Assembly: GCA_035294325.1 (NCBI GenBank)
Contig: DATGLE010000176.1
Coordinates: 1-26,661, forward strand
Length of the DNA: 26,661 bases
DNA from: DATGLE01 sp035294325
GTDB taxonomy: Bacteria; Chloroflexota; Ktedonobacteria; Ktedonobacterales; Ktedonobacteraceae
Direction: 5' to 3'
Position numbers and translations under genes: made by a program. Positions 7,614 to 14,421 of this stretch are shown here, piece after piece; the stretch's first letter is position 1; each line of letters begins with the position of its first letter. A model generated the notes under the pieces. That model was not told where the DNA came from, did no database searches, and saw only the letters and a list, made by a program, of their open reading frames with translations.

Positions 7614-7799
7614 ATGGCAAAAATCTCAATGATCGTGAAGTCGCAACGCAAGCCTCGCTTCAAGGTGCAGCAGCATAACCGCTGCAAGGTCTGCGGGCGG
7701 CCTCGCGCGTATATGCGTAAATTTGGTCTCTGCCGTATTTGCTTCCGCGAACACGCTTTGCGCGGTGAGCTACCCGGCGTGATGAAATCGAGCTGGTAG
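7614..7799 (+). CDS. rpsZ: 30S ribosomal protein S14, zinc-binding type Z
   Basis: This short S14 has 61 residues and the four zinc ligands C24, C27, C40 and C43 (CKVCGRPRAYMRKFGLCRIC), with the typical ending ELPGVMKSSW. It is the short C+ form found in Firmicutes, Actinobacteria and Chloroflexi, rather than the long, zinc-free form of about 100 residues. S14 is a head protein of the 30S subunit. CTGGAGG serves as ribosome binding site, 14 bases after rplE. The symbol rpsN is also used for it. Confidence 0.97.
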   Translation: MAKISMIVKSQRKPRFKVQQHNRCKVCGRPRAYMRKFGLCRICFREHALRGELPGVMKSSW

Positions 7800-7837
7800 T
7801 CGCGAAGATGAAAGGACGTGCAGGAACGAAGGCGTGC

Positions 7838-7846
7838 TGATATAAT
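7838..7846 (+). promoter_or_regulatory. Probable extended -10 promoter before rpsH
   Basis: TGATATAAT is a perfect TGnTATAAT extended -10 element. The region 17 bases upstream (around 7818-7823) has no recognisable -35. It lies in the 101-base rpsZ-rpsH gap, the largest gap of the first 8 kb, and between weak inverted arms ACGAAGG (near 7825) and CCTTCGT (near 7876). It would start a transcript about 45 bases before rpsH. Confidence 0.5.
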
Positions 7847-7900
7847 AGACACGTTGCGCTGTTCACGTTTTCGCTCCTTCGTGATTGTGGAGGATATTCC

Positions 7901-8296
7901 ATGAATATGACTGATCCGGTTGCGGATATGCTGACGCGCATCCGCAACGCAGCGACAGCACGACACACTCGCGTACTGATTCCCGCCTCGAAAATGAAGC
8001 TGGGTATTGCGCGGGTGCTCAAAGAAGAAGGCTATATTAAGGATATTGAAATCCTGAAGGATAATCCGCAGGGAACGCTTCGCCTCACACTGCGCTATAT
8101 CGATAAGAAGCCGGTGCTGACACAATTGAAGCGCGTCAGCAAGCCGGGGCTGCGTGTATACACCAGGCGTGCGAATATTCCACGCGTCCGGGGTGGCCTG
8201 GGGATCGCTATCCTTTCGACGCCCAAAGGCTTGATGACCGGTTCTAACGCCTACAAGCAGGGGCTTGGCGGCGAGGTCATCTGCTACGTTTGGTAA
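7901..8296 (+). CDS. rpsH: 30S ribosomal protein S8
   Basis: The 131-residue protein matches S8 throughout: MTDPVADMLTRIRNA at the start, IPASKMKLGIARVLKEEGYI, and the C-terminal signature GLGIAILSTPKGLMT with GGEVICYVW at the end. S8 is a primary 16S rRNA binder in the platform and, in many bacteria, the regulator of the spc operon by binding its mRNA near rplE. GTGGAGGATATTCC supplies the ribosome binding site. A possible internal promoter lies just upstream. Confidence 0.98.
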   Translation: MNMTDPVADMLTRIRNAATARHTRVLIPASKMKLGIARVLKEEGYIKDIEILKDNPQGTLRLTLRYIDKKPVLTQLKRVSKPGLRVYTRRANIPRVRGGLGIAILSTPKGLMTGSNAYKQGLGGEVICYVW

Positions 8297-8309
8297 AGGG
8301 AGGTATCGG

Positions 8310-8885
8310 ATGTCTCGTATTGGACGCGCTCCAATCACAGTGCCGGCAAAGGTGCAGGTGAGCTGGACCGAGGATAACCTGGTGACGGTCAAAGGCCCCA
8401 AAGGTGAACTCTCGCAAAAGGTTGATCCAGCGCTGACGCTCAAGCTTGAGAACGGCACGCTGCATGTTTCTCGTCCCTCGGACAGCAAGGAGCATAAATC
8501 GAAACACGGCCTTTACCGCACTCTCGTTAATAATATGGTTGTGGGTGTCACAAACGGGTATACGAAACAACTGGAGATTCACGGCGTCGGCTATCGCGCG
8601 ACGAAGGTCGGCGAGAACCTGGTGATCCAGGTTGGCTATTCGCACCCCGTTGAGGTGCAGCCCCCCAAAGGCATCACGTTGTCCGTTGATGGCATAGATC
8701 AGGCGACGAAGGCGACAAAAATCAGCGTCAGCGGCATCGATAAGCAACAGGTAGGCGAAGTGGCGGCCACGATTCGCCGCATCCGCAAGCCCGAACCCTA
8801 CAAAGGCAAGGGCATCCGCTACGCTGGCGAGAAGATTCGCCGCAAGGCAGGCAAAGCCGGTAAAGTCGGCGGTAAGAAGAAGTAG
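8310..8885 (+). CDS. rplF: 50S ribosomal protein L6
   Basis: The ATG at 8310 follows AAGGGAGG and gives the canonical start MSRIGRAPITVPAKV. The protein is 191 residues: two tandem L6 folds with VTVKGPKGELSQ in the first and the signature PEPYKGKGIRYAGEKIRRKAGK in the second. The C-terminus adds a short Lys/Gly tail. L6 lies near the sarcin-ricin loop and the elongation factor binding site. The open frame upstream of 8310 overlaps rpsH and does not belong to the protein. Confidence 0.97.
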   Translation: MSRIGRAPITVPAKVQVSWTEDNLVTVKGPKGELSQKVDPALTLKLENGTLHVSRPSDSKEHKSKHGLYRTLVNNMVVGVTNGYTKQLEIHGVGYRATKVGENLVIQVGYSHPVEVQPPKGITLSVDGIDQATKATKISVSGIDKQQVGEVAATIRRIRKPEPYKGKGIRYAGEKIRRKAGKAGKVGGKKK

Positions 8886-8894
8886 CGCGCAATC

Positions 8895-8949
8895 GAGGAT
8901 ACAGGTGGGGAACGTAGTGCCGATCACGTTCCTCGGGCGATCCTCTTTT
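8895..8949 (+). terminator. Long stem-loop and T-run between rplF and rplR (attenuator candidate)
   Basis: GAGGAT (8895-8900) pairs with ATCCTC (8940-8945) as an outer stem. Inside it GGGGAACGT (8907-8915) pairs with ACGTTCCTC (8926-8934) with one G-T wobble. TTTT follows the outer arm directly. The shape is that of an intrinsic terminator placed in the middle of the operon, so partial termination or processing is the likely role; this is inference. Confidence 0.5.
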
Positions 8950-9044
8950 GCCCTGCGTATCTATAGAAGAAAGGGGATTTGCGAAAGACGATCTCACGCG
9001 GCCAGCAGGTTCTGGATACGGGAGATCACCTTCGCAATGAGGCT

Positions 9045-9665
9045 ATGATCAAGCACTTTAATGCAAACAAGGCTCGGCTGCGGCGGCACCAGCGCATACG
9101 ACGCCGCGTAAATGGCTCACCGGCGCGTCCTCGCTTGAATGTTTTTCGCAGCGGGAAGCATATCTACGCACAGATCATCGATGATAGCACAGGCCACACG
9201 CTGGCCGCCGCTTCCTCGCTCGATGTGAGTCTGCGCGACTTCAAGCCAGCAGTGAGCGCGGCCCCAGCGCAGCAGCCACAGGCCCGCGCGCAGGCGGAAG
9301 AAGAGGCCGAGGCGCCCGCAGAGATGGTTGCCTCGGCTGCCCCGGCGAAGGGCAGGAGCGCGAAGGCTCCGGCCAGGGGAGGACAGCAGCAGAAAGGGGG
9401 CGCGGCTAAAGGCCGGCCCGTTCAGCAGGCCAGGACAGTGCTTCCGGCGGCCCAGAAAGGCGCGGCCAGGACGCCTGTAGAGGCGCTGGCGGCGATTGCG
9501 CATAATCGCAAAGTCGCGCTGGCGCGTGAGGTAGGCAAACTGGTCGCCCAGCGCGCTAAAGAGCGGGGCGTGAACAAGGTTGTCTTTGACCGTGGCGGCT
9601 ACACCTATCATGGACGAGTTGCTGCGCTGGCGGAAGGCGCGCGCGAGGTAGGTCTGGATTTTTAG
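9045..9665 (+). CDS. rplR: 50S ribosomal protein L18 with ~75-residue insertion
   Basis: L18 helps attach 5S rRNA to the large subunit. The first 65 residues (RLRRHQRIRRRVNGSPARPR, then LNVFRSGKHIYAQIIDD) and the last 60 (GKLVAQRAKERGVNKVVFDR, GGYTYHGRVAALAEGAREVG) are canonical. Between them, residues about 69-145 are an Ala/Gln/Pro/Glu/Gly-rich disordered insertion, giving 206 residues against about 120. ATG 9045 is chosen because Bacillus-type L18 also begins with MI followed by a basic run. However, its ribosome binding site is poor, while a TTG at 8979 has AAGAAAGGGGA ideally placed and would add 22 residues, so the true start is uncertain. Confidence 0.93.
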   Translation: MIKHFNANKARLRRHQRIRRRVNGSPARPRLNVFRSGKHIYAQIIDDSTGHTLAAASSLDVSLRDFKPAVSAAPAQQPQARAQAEEEAEAPAEMVASAAPAKGRSAKAPARGGQQQKGGAAKGRPVQQARTVLPAAQKGAARTPVEALAAIAHNRKVALAREVGKLVAQRAKERGVNKVVFDRGGYTYHGRVAALAEGAREVGLDF

Positions 9666-9731
9666 TGCATGCATCCAGACCATGCAGCGGTTCCTGGTGA
9701 ACTGCTGAGGGTTGAAAACTAGGGGAGTAAG

Positions 9732-10400
9732 ATGAGAATAGACGCTTCAAAGCTAAACCTGGAGGAGACGGTGGTCGAAGTCAGCCGCGTCTCCAAAGTG
9801 GTCCAGGGGGGCCGGCGCTTTAGCATTCGTGCCCTGGTAGTGGTCGGCGATCACAACGGATACGTCGGTTTTGGCTTTGGCAAAGCCAGCGAATATACGG
9901 AGGCCATTCGTAAGGGAGTGGAGCAGGCCAAGAAGAATCTGATCCAGGTGCCGCTGGATGGGACGACTATTCCCTTCATGGTAAGGACGAACTTCGGCGC
10001 CTCCGAAGTGCTGCTCAAGCCGGCGGCCCCCGGCACAGGCGTAATTGCAGGTGGCGCCGTGCGAGCGGTCATGGAAGCCGTTGGCATCCGCGATATCTTG
10101 ACGAAAACGCTTGGCAGCACAAACAAAGCCAATACGGTCCAGGCGTGCATGCGCGCGCTGCGCGAACTGCGCTCCCCGGATGACGAGGCCGCGCGGCGTG
10201 GCAAGACCGTCGTTGAAATCCTGGGCAAGAAGCGCGCCGAGCAGATAGCCGCCGCAGCCGCCAGCGCCGCCGAGCAGGCCGCCGTGGCCCGCGCCGCTCG
10301 TGAAGAGGAAGCGCGCGAGAGCAGAGCGGCGGCAGGACGCCGAGGCGGGGGAGACCGCGAACGCCGTGGCGAACGTCGTGGCGGTGAGCGCCGTCGATAG
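9732..10400 (+). CDS. rpsE: 30S ribosomal protein S5 with Ala/Arg-rich tail
   Basis: S5 helps form the mRNA entry site and affects decoding fidelity. The dsRNA-binding-like N-domain is seen as VEVSRVSKVVQGGRRFSIRA, with GDHNGYVGFGFGKASE, and the C-domain as APGTGVIAGGAVRAVMEAVGIRD (in parts) and GSTNKANTVQACMRAL. The core ends near residue 165. The rest to 222 is a helical Ala/Glu stretch followed by a Gly/Arg run ending RGERRGGERRR, absent from usual S5 proteins of about 165 residues. The ATG follows AGGGGAGTAAG. Confidence 0.96.
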   Translation: MRIDASKLNLEETVVEVSRVSKVVQGGRRFSIRALVVVGDHNGYVGFGFGKASEYTEAIRKGVEQAKKNLIQVPLDGTTIPFMVRTNFGASEVLLKPAAPGTGVIAGGAVRAVMEAVGIRDILTKTLGSTNKANTVQACMRALRELRSPDDEAARRGKTVVEILGKKRAEQIAAAAASAAEQAAVARAAREEEARESRAAAGRRGGGDRERRGERRGGERRR

Positions 10401-10409
10401 GAGAAAGCA

Positions 10410-10604
10410 ATGGCAAAACTGCGTGTAAAATGGGTTAAGAGCGCAATCGGGTATCCCAAAGACCAGAAGGCGACGATTCGCGCGCTGGGCTTTCGTAAGC
10501 TCCAGCATACTGTTGTCCATAACGATCAGCCCGCCGTGCGTGGTATGATTCGTAAGGTAAGTCACCTGGTGCAAGTAGAGGAGATTGCCAGTGAGTCCGA
10601 TTAA
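10410..10604 (+). CDS. rpmD: 50S ribosomal protein L30
   Basis: The 64-residue protein has the short bacterial L30 form: KLRVKWVKSAIGYPKDQKAT, then IRALGFRKLQHTVVHNDQPAV and GMIRKVSHLVQVEE. TAGGAGAAAGCA gives the ribosome binding site nine bases after rpsE. The last 14 bases overlap rplO. L30 is dispensable in some bacteria, so its retention in the usual rpsE-rplO slot supports the conserved order. Confidence 0.96.
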   Translation: MAKLRVKWVKSAIGYPKDQKATIRALGFRKLQHTVVHNDQPAVRGMIRKVSHLVQVEEIASESD

Positions 10605-11139
10605 CCTCTCTAATTTGCGGCCGGCCCCCGGCTCCCACAAGGCGGAGCGACGCGTTGGCCGTGGACACGGCTCGGGGCGGGGCAAAACCGCCGGTCGTGG
10701 TACGAAGGGGCAGAAGGCGCGATCAGGCGGGACAATTCATCGCGCCTTTCGTGGCGGTCAGACGCGCCTCTCGAAAGGTCTGCCGTTCTTGCGCGGCATG
10801 GGCGCGGCGCGGAATGTTATTCCTTCCCGCAAAGAATATGCGATTCTTAACGTCTCAGACCTCGAGGCGTTTGAGGCTGGATCTCAGGTACATCCCGAGG
10901 TTATGGCCGCGCGCGGCCTGATAACAACCGCCGAGAGCAAAGGACTCGTCAAAGTCCTGGGCGATGGCGAGATTGACCGCGCCCTGACGGTGCACGCCCA
11001 TAAGTTCTCGGCCAGCGCCCGCCAGAAGATCGAGGCCGCCGGTGGCAGCGTTGAGATCATTCCGGTAAAAACCTACGAAAAGACGAAGCGGCGTAAGGAC
11101 GACCAGGCAAAAACCCCGGCGCCAGGTGCCAGAGCTTAA
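10591..11139 (+). CDS. rplO: 50S ribosomal protein L15
   Basis: The protein begins SPINLSNLRPAPGS and has the glycine/arginine-rich arm RRVGRGHGSGRGKTAGRG, then KGQKARSGG and FRGGQTRLSKGLPFLRG, all hallmarks of L15. The C-terminal fold follows with SVEIIPVKTYEK. At 182 residues it exceeds the common 145-150 by a longer basic tail ending near PAPGARA. GTG 10591 is preferred over TTG 10585 because GAGGAG lies seven bases upstream of it. The start overlaps rpmD by 14 bases. L15 is a late-stage assembly protein of the large subunit. Confidence 0.95.
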   Translation: MSPINLSNLRPAPGSHKAERRVGRGHGSGRGKTAGRGTKGQKARSGGTIHRAFRGGQTRLSKGLPFLRGMGAARNVIPSRKEYAILNVSDLEAFEAGSQVHPEVMAARGLITTAESKGLVKVLGDGEIDRALTVHAHKFSASARQKIEAAGGSVEIIPVKTYEKTKRRKDDQAKTPAPGARA

Positions 11140-11150
11140 CTTCCTGGCAC
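11126..11150 (+). promoter_or_regulatory. Hairpin spanning the rplO stop codon
   Basis: GTGCCAG (11126-11132) pairs perfectly with CTGGCAC (11144-11150) across an 11-base loop that contains the rplO stop. No T-run follows. It precedes the 116-base rplO-secY gap, where no clear promoter was seen. The role may be mRNA processing between the ribosomal and secY parts of the transcript; this is inference. Confidence 0.35.
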
Positions 11151-11255
11151 TCTGCGCGTAGTTAGTGTAAAGCGGATTGCGTTTGTCTTTATATCTTCAT
11201 CGCCGCGCCAGCTCTGACCGGCCAGATGAGGATTGAAACTCGGAAGGAGGCTCCC

Positions 11256-12593
11256 ATGTGGGAACGCCTGCGCAGCATCTGGACCGCTCCTGATCTGCGC
11301 AACAAGATTCTCTACACCCTGGGGTTATTGCTGATATTCCGCATCCTTGCCAATATCACGGTGCCGTTAACGGCCACCGAGCAGAAAGCTCTGTTTGATC
11401 TCTTCAATTCGAGCAAGAGCCAGGACCTCGGTCAGTTGCTCGGTCTGCTGGATGTCTTTTCTGGCGGCTCTCTGCAACACTTCTCGATTGTGGCGATGGG
11501 TGTGTATCCGTATATCACTGCTACCATTGTGATGCAGTTGTTACAGCCCATCATTCCGGCCCTGCAAAACTTATCGATGCAGGGCGAGGCCGGGCGGTTG
11601 AAGTTCAGCCAGATCACGCGCATCATCACTGTGCCGCTGGCTTTCCTGCAAGCGCTGGGACAGTGCGCCATCTTCCAGAAGGCCAACGTGCTCCAGAATT
11701 TCAGCCTCGTCAATCCTCAATATATGCTGGAGACCTACTCCATCCTGCTTACGCTGACAGCGGGGACGATGATTCTGGTCTGGCTTGGCGAGCTGATTAC
11801 TGAAAATGGCATCGGGAACGGCATCTCGCTGATTATCTTTGGCGGCATTGTCAGTAATCTACCTTCGTATGTACAGCAGGGATACGTGTCCGCTACCTCC
11901 GGTGGCGGCAATGGGAGCGGGGTCGTCAGCATCGCCGTCTTCCTGATTCTCGGCCTGATTACGATTGTGGGCATTGTCTACATCTACCAGGGCCAGCGGC
12001 GCGTGCCCGTGCAGTATCCGACGAAGCGCCAGGTTGGGCGCGGTCTGCTCGTGGGTTCCGCCCAGACAACCTACATTCCGTTGCAGGTCAACAGCGCCGG
12101 TATGATCCCGCTCATCTTCGCGCAGTCGATGCTGCTCTTCCCGGCGGTGATCTCGCAATACCTGGCGACAAGCTCGACAACCTGGTTGAAGGATGCCGCG
12201 CAGTGGGTCGCGACGTACCTGGTGAACACATCACTGTGGTGGTACTGGGCCATCTACTTCATACTGGTAGTGCTCTTTACCTACTTCTACGCCTACGTGA
12301 TGTGGCAACAACAGAATATACCTGAAAATTTACAGAAGCAGGGGGCGTTTATTCCAGGCTATCGCCCTGGAGAGCCAACCAGTCGATACCTGACGAATAT
12401 CCTCAACCGTATCACTCTGGCCGGTGCATTATTCCTGGGCGTTGTGGCAGTTCTACCTTTTGTGGCACGTGTGGGTGCAAACCAGTTGCTCGGTAGCGCT
12501 TCACTACTCATCGTGGTCGGCGTCGTGCTGGACACCGTGAGGCAGCTTGAGGCCCAGATGGTGATGCGTAACTACTCTGGCTTCCTATCGTAG
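11256..12593 (+). CDS. secY: Protein translocase subunit SecY
   Basis: SecY forms the membrane channel for protein export with SecE and SecG. The 445-residue protein has the ten hydrophobic segments expected. Family signatures include VAMGVYPYITATIVMQLL in the second membrane segment (the lateral gate region), GIGNGISLIIFGGI near the fifth, the cytoplasmic loop RRVPVQYPTKR that contacts the ribosome and SecA, QVNSAGMIPLIFAQS, and the C-terminal RNYSGFL. ATG 11256 has AAGGAGG five bases upstream; the open frame before it is not SecY-like. It sits after rplO and before adk and map, as in most bacteria. Confidence 0.98.
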   Translation: MWERLRSIWTAPDLRNKILYTLGLLLIFRILANITVPLTATEQKALFDLFNSSKSQDLGQLLGLLDVFSGGSLQHFSIVAMGVYPYITATIVMQLLQPIIPALQNLSMQGEAGRLKFSQITRIITVPLAFLQALGQCAIFQKANVLQNFSLVNPQYMLETYSILLTLTAGTMILVWLGELITENGIGNGISLIIFGGIVSNLPSYVQQGYVSATSGGGNGSGVVSIAVFLILGLITIVGIVYIYQGQRRVPVQYPTKRQVGRGLLVGSAQTTYIPLQVNSAGMIPLIFAQSMLLFPAVISQYLATSSTTWLKDAAQWVATYLVNTSLWWYWAIYFILVVLFTYFYAYVMWQQQNIPENLQKQGAFIPGYRPGEPTSRYLTNILNRITLAGALFLGVVAVLPFVARVGANQLLGSASLLIVVGVVLDTVRQLEAQMVMRNYSGFLS

Positions 12594-12596
12594 AGT

Positions 12597-12684
12597 GCAG
12601 TGGTTGTTTCACTGCCATATTGGTAAGCAAAACCCGGGTAACACCACGCTACTGTCCTGGCAGGAATGCAATGGGGCATTCCTG
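12597..12684 (+). promoter_or_regulatory. Two hairpins in the secY-adk leader
   Basis: The first hairpin pairs GCAGTG (12597-12602) with CACTGC (12610-12615) immediately after the secY stop. The second is a perfect 9-bp stem, CAGGAATGC (12661-12669) with GCATTCCTG (12676-12684), ending about 15 bases before the GGAGGA site of adk. Neither has a T-run. They may set mRNA stability or adk translation; this is inference. Confidence 0.4.
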
Positions 12685-12710
12685 AATGAACTTCCGTCGG
12701 AGGAATATAC

Positions 12711-13379
12711 GTGAATATTATCCTGATCGGGGCACAAGGGTCCGGGAAAGGAACGCAGGCCGAGATGCTCTCGGATGCCCTTGGTATTCGCCACATTGCT
12801 AGCGGCGATTTGTTGCGTAAGGAGATAAGCGAACAGAGCGAGTTAGGCGTCAAGGCCAAACCCTACATAGATCGCGGGGAACTGGTCCCCGATGACCTTA
12901 CGGTAGCGATGATCTTGCACCGGCTTGCCGCGCCGGATTGTGCGAAGGGCGTGCTGCTGGATGGCTTCCCGCGAACGATAGCGCAGGCGCAGGCTCTGGA
13001 CAGGGGATTGGAAAGCGAGGGCCGCGCCATCGATGGCGCGGTCTACCTGGATGTCCCGCGTCCCGAACTGCTCAGGAGGCTTTCAGGGAGGTATATCTGC
13101 CGGGCGCACCAGCACGTTTACAACATAAACACGCGTCCTCCGAAGGTGCCAGGAAAATGCGATATAGATGGCAGCGAGCTGTACCAGCGCTCGGATGACC
13201 GGGGCGAGGCCGTCCAGAAGAGGCTGGACATTTTCTTTAACGAAACCATTCGTCTGCTCGACTACTATGCGAGTCAGCGGAAACTGATGCGCATCAATGG
13301 CGATCAGAGTATCGAACAGGTGCATGATGCCCTGGTCGAGACAATTAACAATTACATGAAGAAGAGGAGAACTCAGTAA
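12711..13379 (+). CDS. adk: Adenylate kinase, zinc-LID type
   Basis: Adenylate kinase interconverts ATP plus AMP with two ADP in the cytoplasm. The 222-residue protein carries the P-loop GAQGSGKGT (7-15), the AMP-site block IASGDLLR, the DGFPRT signature (84-89), and the LID-domain DDR motif (162-164). The LID also has C130, H133, C150 and D153 at the positions that bind structural zinc in Gram-positive enzymes, here as a Cys/His/Cys/Asp set. The start is GTG 12711, fixed by CGGAGGAATATAC. It lies in the standard secY-adk-map order. Confidence 0.97.
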   Translation: MNIILIGAQGSGKGTQAEMLSDALGIRHIASGDLLRKEISEQSELGVKAKPYIDRGELVPDDLTVAMILHRLAAPDCAKGVLLDGFPRTIAQAQALDRGLESEGRAIDGAVYLDVPRPELLRRLSGRYICRAHQHVYNINTRPPKVPGKCDIDGSELYQRSDDRGEAVQKRLDIFFNETIRLLDYYASQRKLMRINGDQSIEQVHDALVETINNYMKKRRTQ

Positions 13380-13394
13380 CCTTCCTGCTGAGTA

Positions 13395-13558
13395 TATCTG
13401 ATGCTCATTGCCCTCGCCCGCTCTCGCCGGATGTTCGCGCGGCTTCGCCACGCAGGGGATATCTGTGGTGGGGGAAATGCGCAAAGCGCATTTCCCCCAC
13501 CACAGATATAAAACGAGTGCCGCAGGCGTGAGCAAGCTCTGGTATCGGGTATTAGATA
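13395..13558 (+). repeat. Structured ~165-bp element, copy 1 (upstream of map)
   Basis: This element fills most of the 204-base adk-map gap and is homologous to 21092-21256 on the other strand. Four stems can be drawn in order. P1 pairs 13395-13406 with 13547-13558 (12 pairs, three G-U). P2 is GCGCGGC-TTC-GCCACGC at 13437-13453 (one C-A mismatch). P3 is a perfect 24-bp stem, 13459-13482 with 13486-13509, AAA loop. P4 is TGCC-GCA-GGCG at 13518-13528. TGAGCAAG follows P4 in both copies. It ends 25 bases before the map start. It could be a cis-acting RNA or a palindromic mobile repeat; the class is not recognised. Confidence 0.7.
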
Positions 13559-13583
13559 CCCTCTCTGTTGTAGAGAAAACATT

Positions 13584-14342
13584 ATGGCAATCATTATCAA
13601 ATCGAAGGAAGAGAGAGAGAAGATACGCGAGACGGGGCGTATCGTGGCGGAGATTCTTGCGGAACTGCGCGATGCTGTCCACCCGGGGATGACGACGGGG
13701 GAGATCGATAAAATGTGCGCCGCAGCTTTGCAGCGGCGCGGCGCAAAGTCAAGCTCTTTGGGCTATCGCGGTTATCCAGCGTCGCTCTGTACGTCTGTAA
13801 ATGAAGAGATCGTACACGGCATCCCCGGTCAACGCGTGCTCAAAGAGGGCGATATCGTCAGCATCGACTTCGCCGCCAGCTACAAAGGCTGGCATGCCGA
13901 CTCGGCCATTACTGTTCCGGTAGGCAAAGTAGCGCCTGACGTGGAGCGCCTGCTGCAAGTGACGGAGGAGGCGCTTTATCGCGGCATTGCAGTCGCGCGG
14001 GCGGGAAACCGCTTGCAGGACATTGGCCGCACGGTGCAGAAGTTCGTCGAGGCAGCGGGCTTCTCCGTGGTGCGACTCTACGGAGGGCACGGCGTGGGCC
14101 GCAGCATGCACGAGGATCCGCAGGTGCTCAACTACGTCGAGCCGGGGTACCCCAACTACGTATTGAAGCCCGGTATGGTCCTGGCTATCGAGCCAATGGT
14201 GATAATGGGGAAAAAGGATACGCTGGTGCTCCCTGACGAATGGACGGTTGTTACCGCCGATGGGACTTACGCCGCCCATTTCGAGCATACCGTCGCCATT
14301 ACGGAGGGCGACGCCGATATCCTGACACTCCCCGGTTCGTAG
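13584..14342 (+). CDS. map: Methionine aminopeptidase, type I
   Basis: This enzyme removes the initiator methionine from nascent proteins. The 252-residue length and all five metal ligands match type I enzymes: D95 and D106 (in DFAASYKGWHADSAIT), H169 (YGGHGVGRSMHEDP), E203 (AIEPM) and E234 (HFEHTVAIT), plus the substrate-site H78 in IVHGIPG. The ribosome binding site is weak: the only purine tract at good spacing, AGAGA (13572-13576), can pair with TCTCT at 13562-13566. The structured element ends just upstream, so translation may be controlled by leader folding. Confidence 0.97.
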   Translation: MAIIIKSKEEREKIRETGRIVAEILAELRDAVHPGMTTGEIDKMCAAALQRRGAKSSSLGYRGYPASLCTSVNEEIVHGIPGQRVLKEGDIVSIDFAASYKGWHADSAITVPVGKVAPDVERLLQVTEEALYRGIAVARAGNRLQDIGRTVQKFVEAAGFSVVRLYGGHGVGRSMHEDPQVLNYVEPGYPNYVLKPGMVLAIEPMVIMGKKDTLVLPDEWTVVTADGTYAAHFEHTVAITEGDADILTLPGS

Positions 14343-14360
14343 GCGTGCGAAATTGCCCTC

Positions 14361-14389
14361 TCGACTTCTCAGGGGAAGTGTGCTATAAT
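14361..14389 (+). promoter_or_regulatory. Promoter upstream of infA
   Basis: TCGACT (14361-14366) matches the -35 consensus at four positions and is followed after exactly 17 bases by TATAAT (14384-14389). TG at 14381-14382 also makes it an extended -10. It is the best sigma-70-type promoter inside the ribosomal cluster and would drive infA-rpmJ and the alpha block. Confidence 0.75.
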
Positions 14390-14401
14390 TCGTAGTTGGC
14401 C

Positions 14402-14421
14402 GCAGCAGTGTCAACTGCTGC
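14402..14421 (+). terminator. Hairpin and T-rich stretch right after the infA promoter
   Basis: GCAGCAGT (14402-14409) and ACTGCTGC (14414-14421) form a perfect 8-bp stem with a GTCA loop, followed by CATTTTCTACTTT. It begins only about a dozen bases after the -10 element, so it would be the first thing transcribed. It may be an attenuator or a 5'-stabilising hairpin. Further weak hairpins lie in the rest of the leader: GGGGG-ATA-CCCCC (14484-14496), and TTCCC/GGGAA near 14521-14537, which overlaps the infA ribosome binding site. Confidence 0.5.

Noticed and set aside
10991..11255. Promoter for secY
   Set aside because: The rplO-secY gap has AT-rich bits such as TTTATATC but no -35/-10 pair at proper spacing.
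13395..13558. Intrinsic terminator for adk
   Set aside because: The 24-bp stem is followed by A residues rather than T, and the downstream map belongs to the same conserved operon. The homologous copy upstream of ilvE also lacks a T-run.
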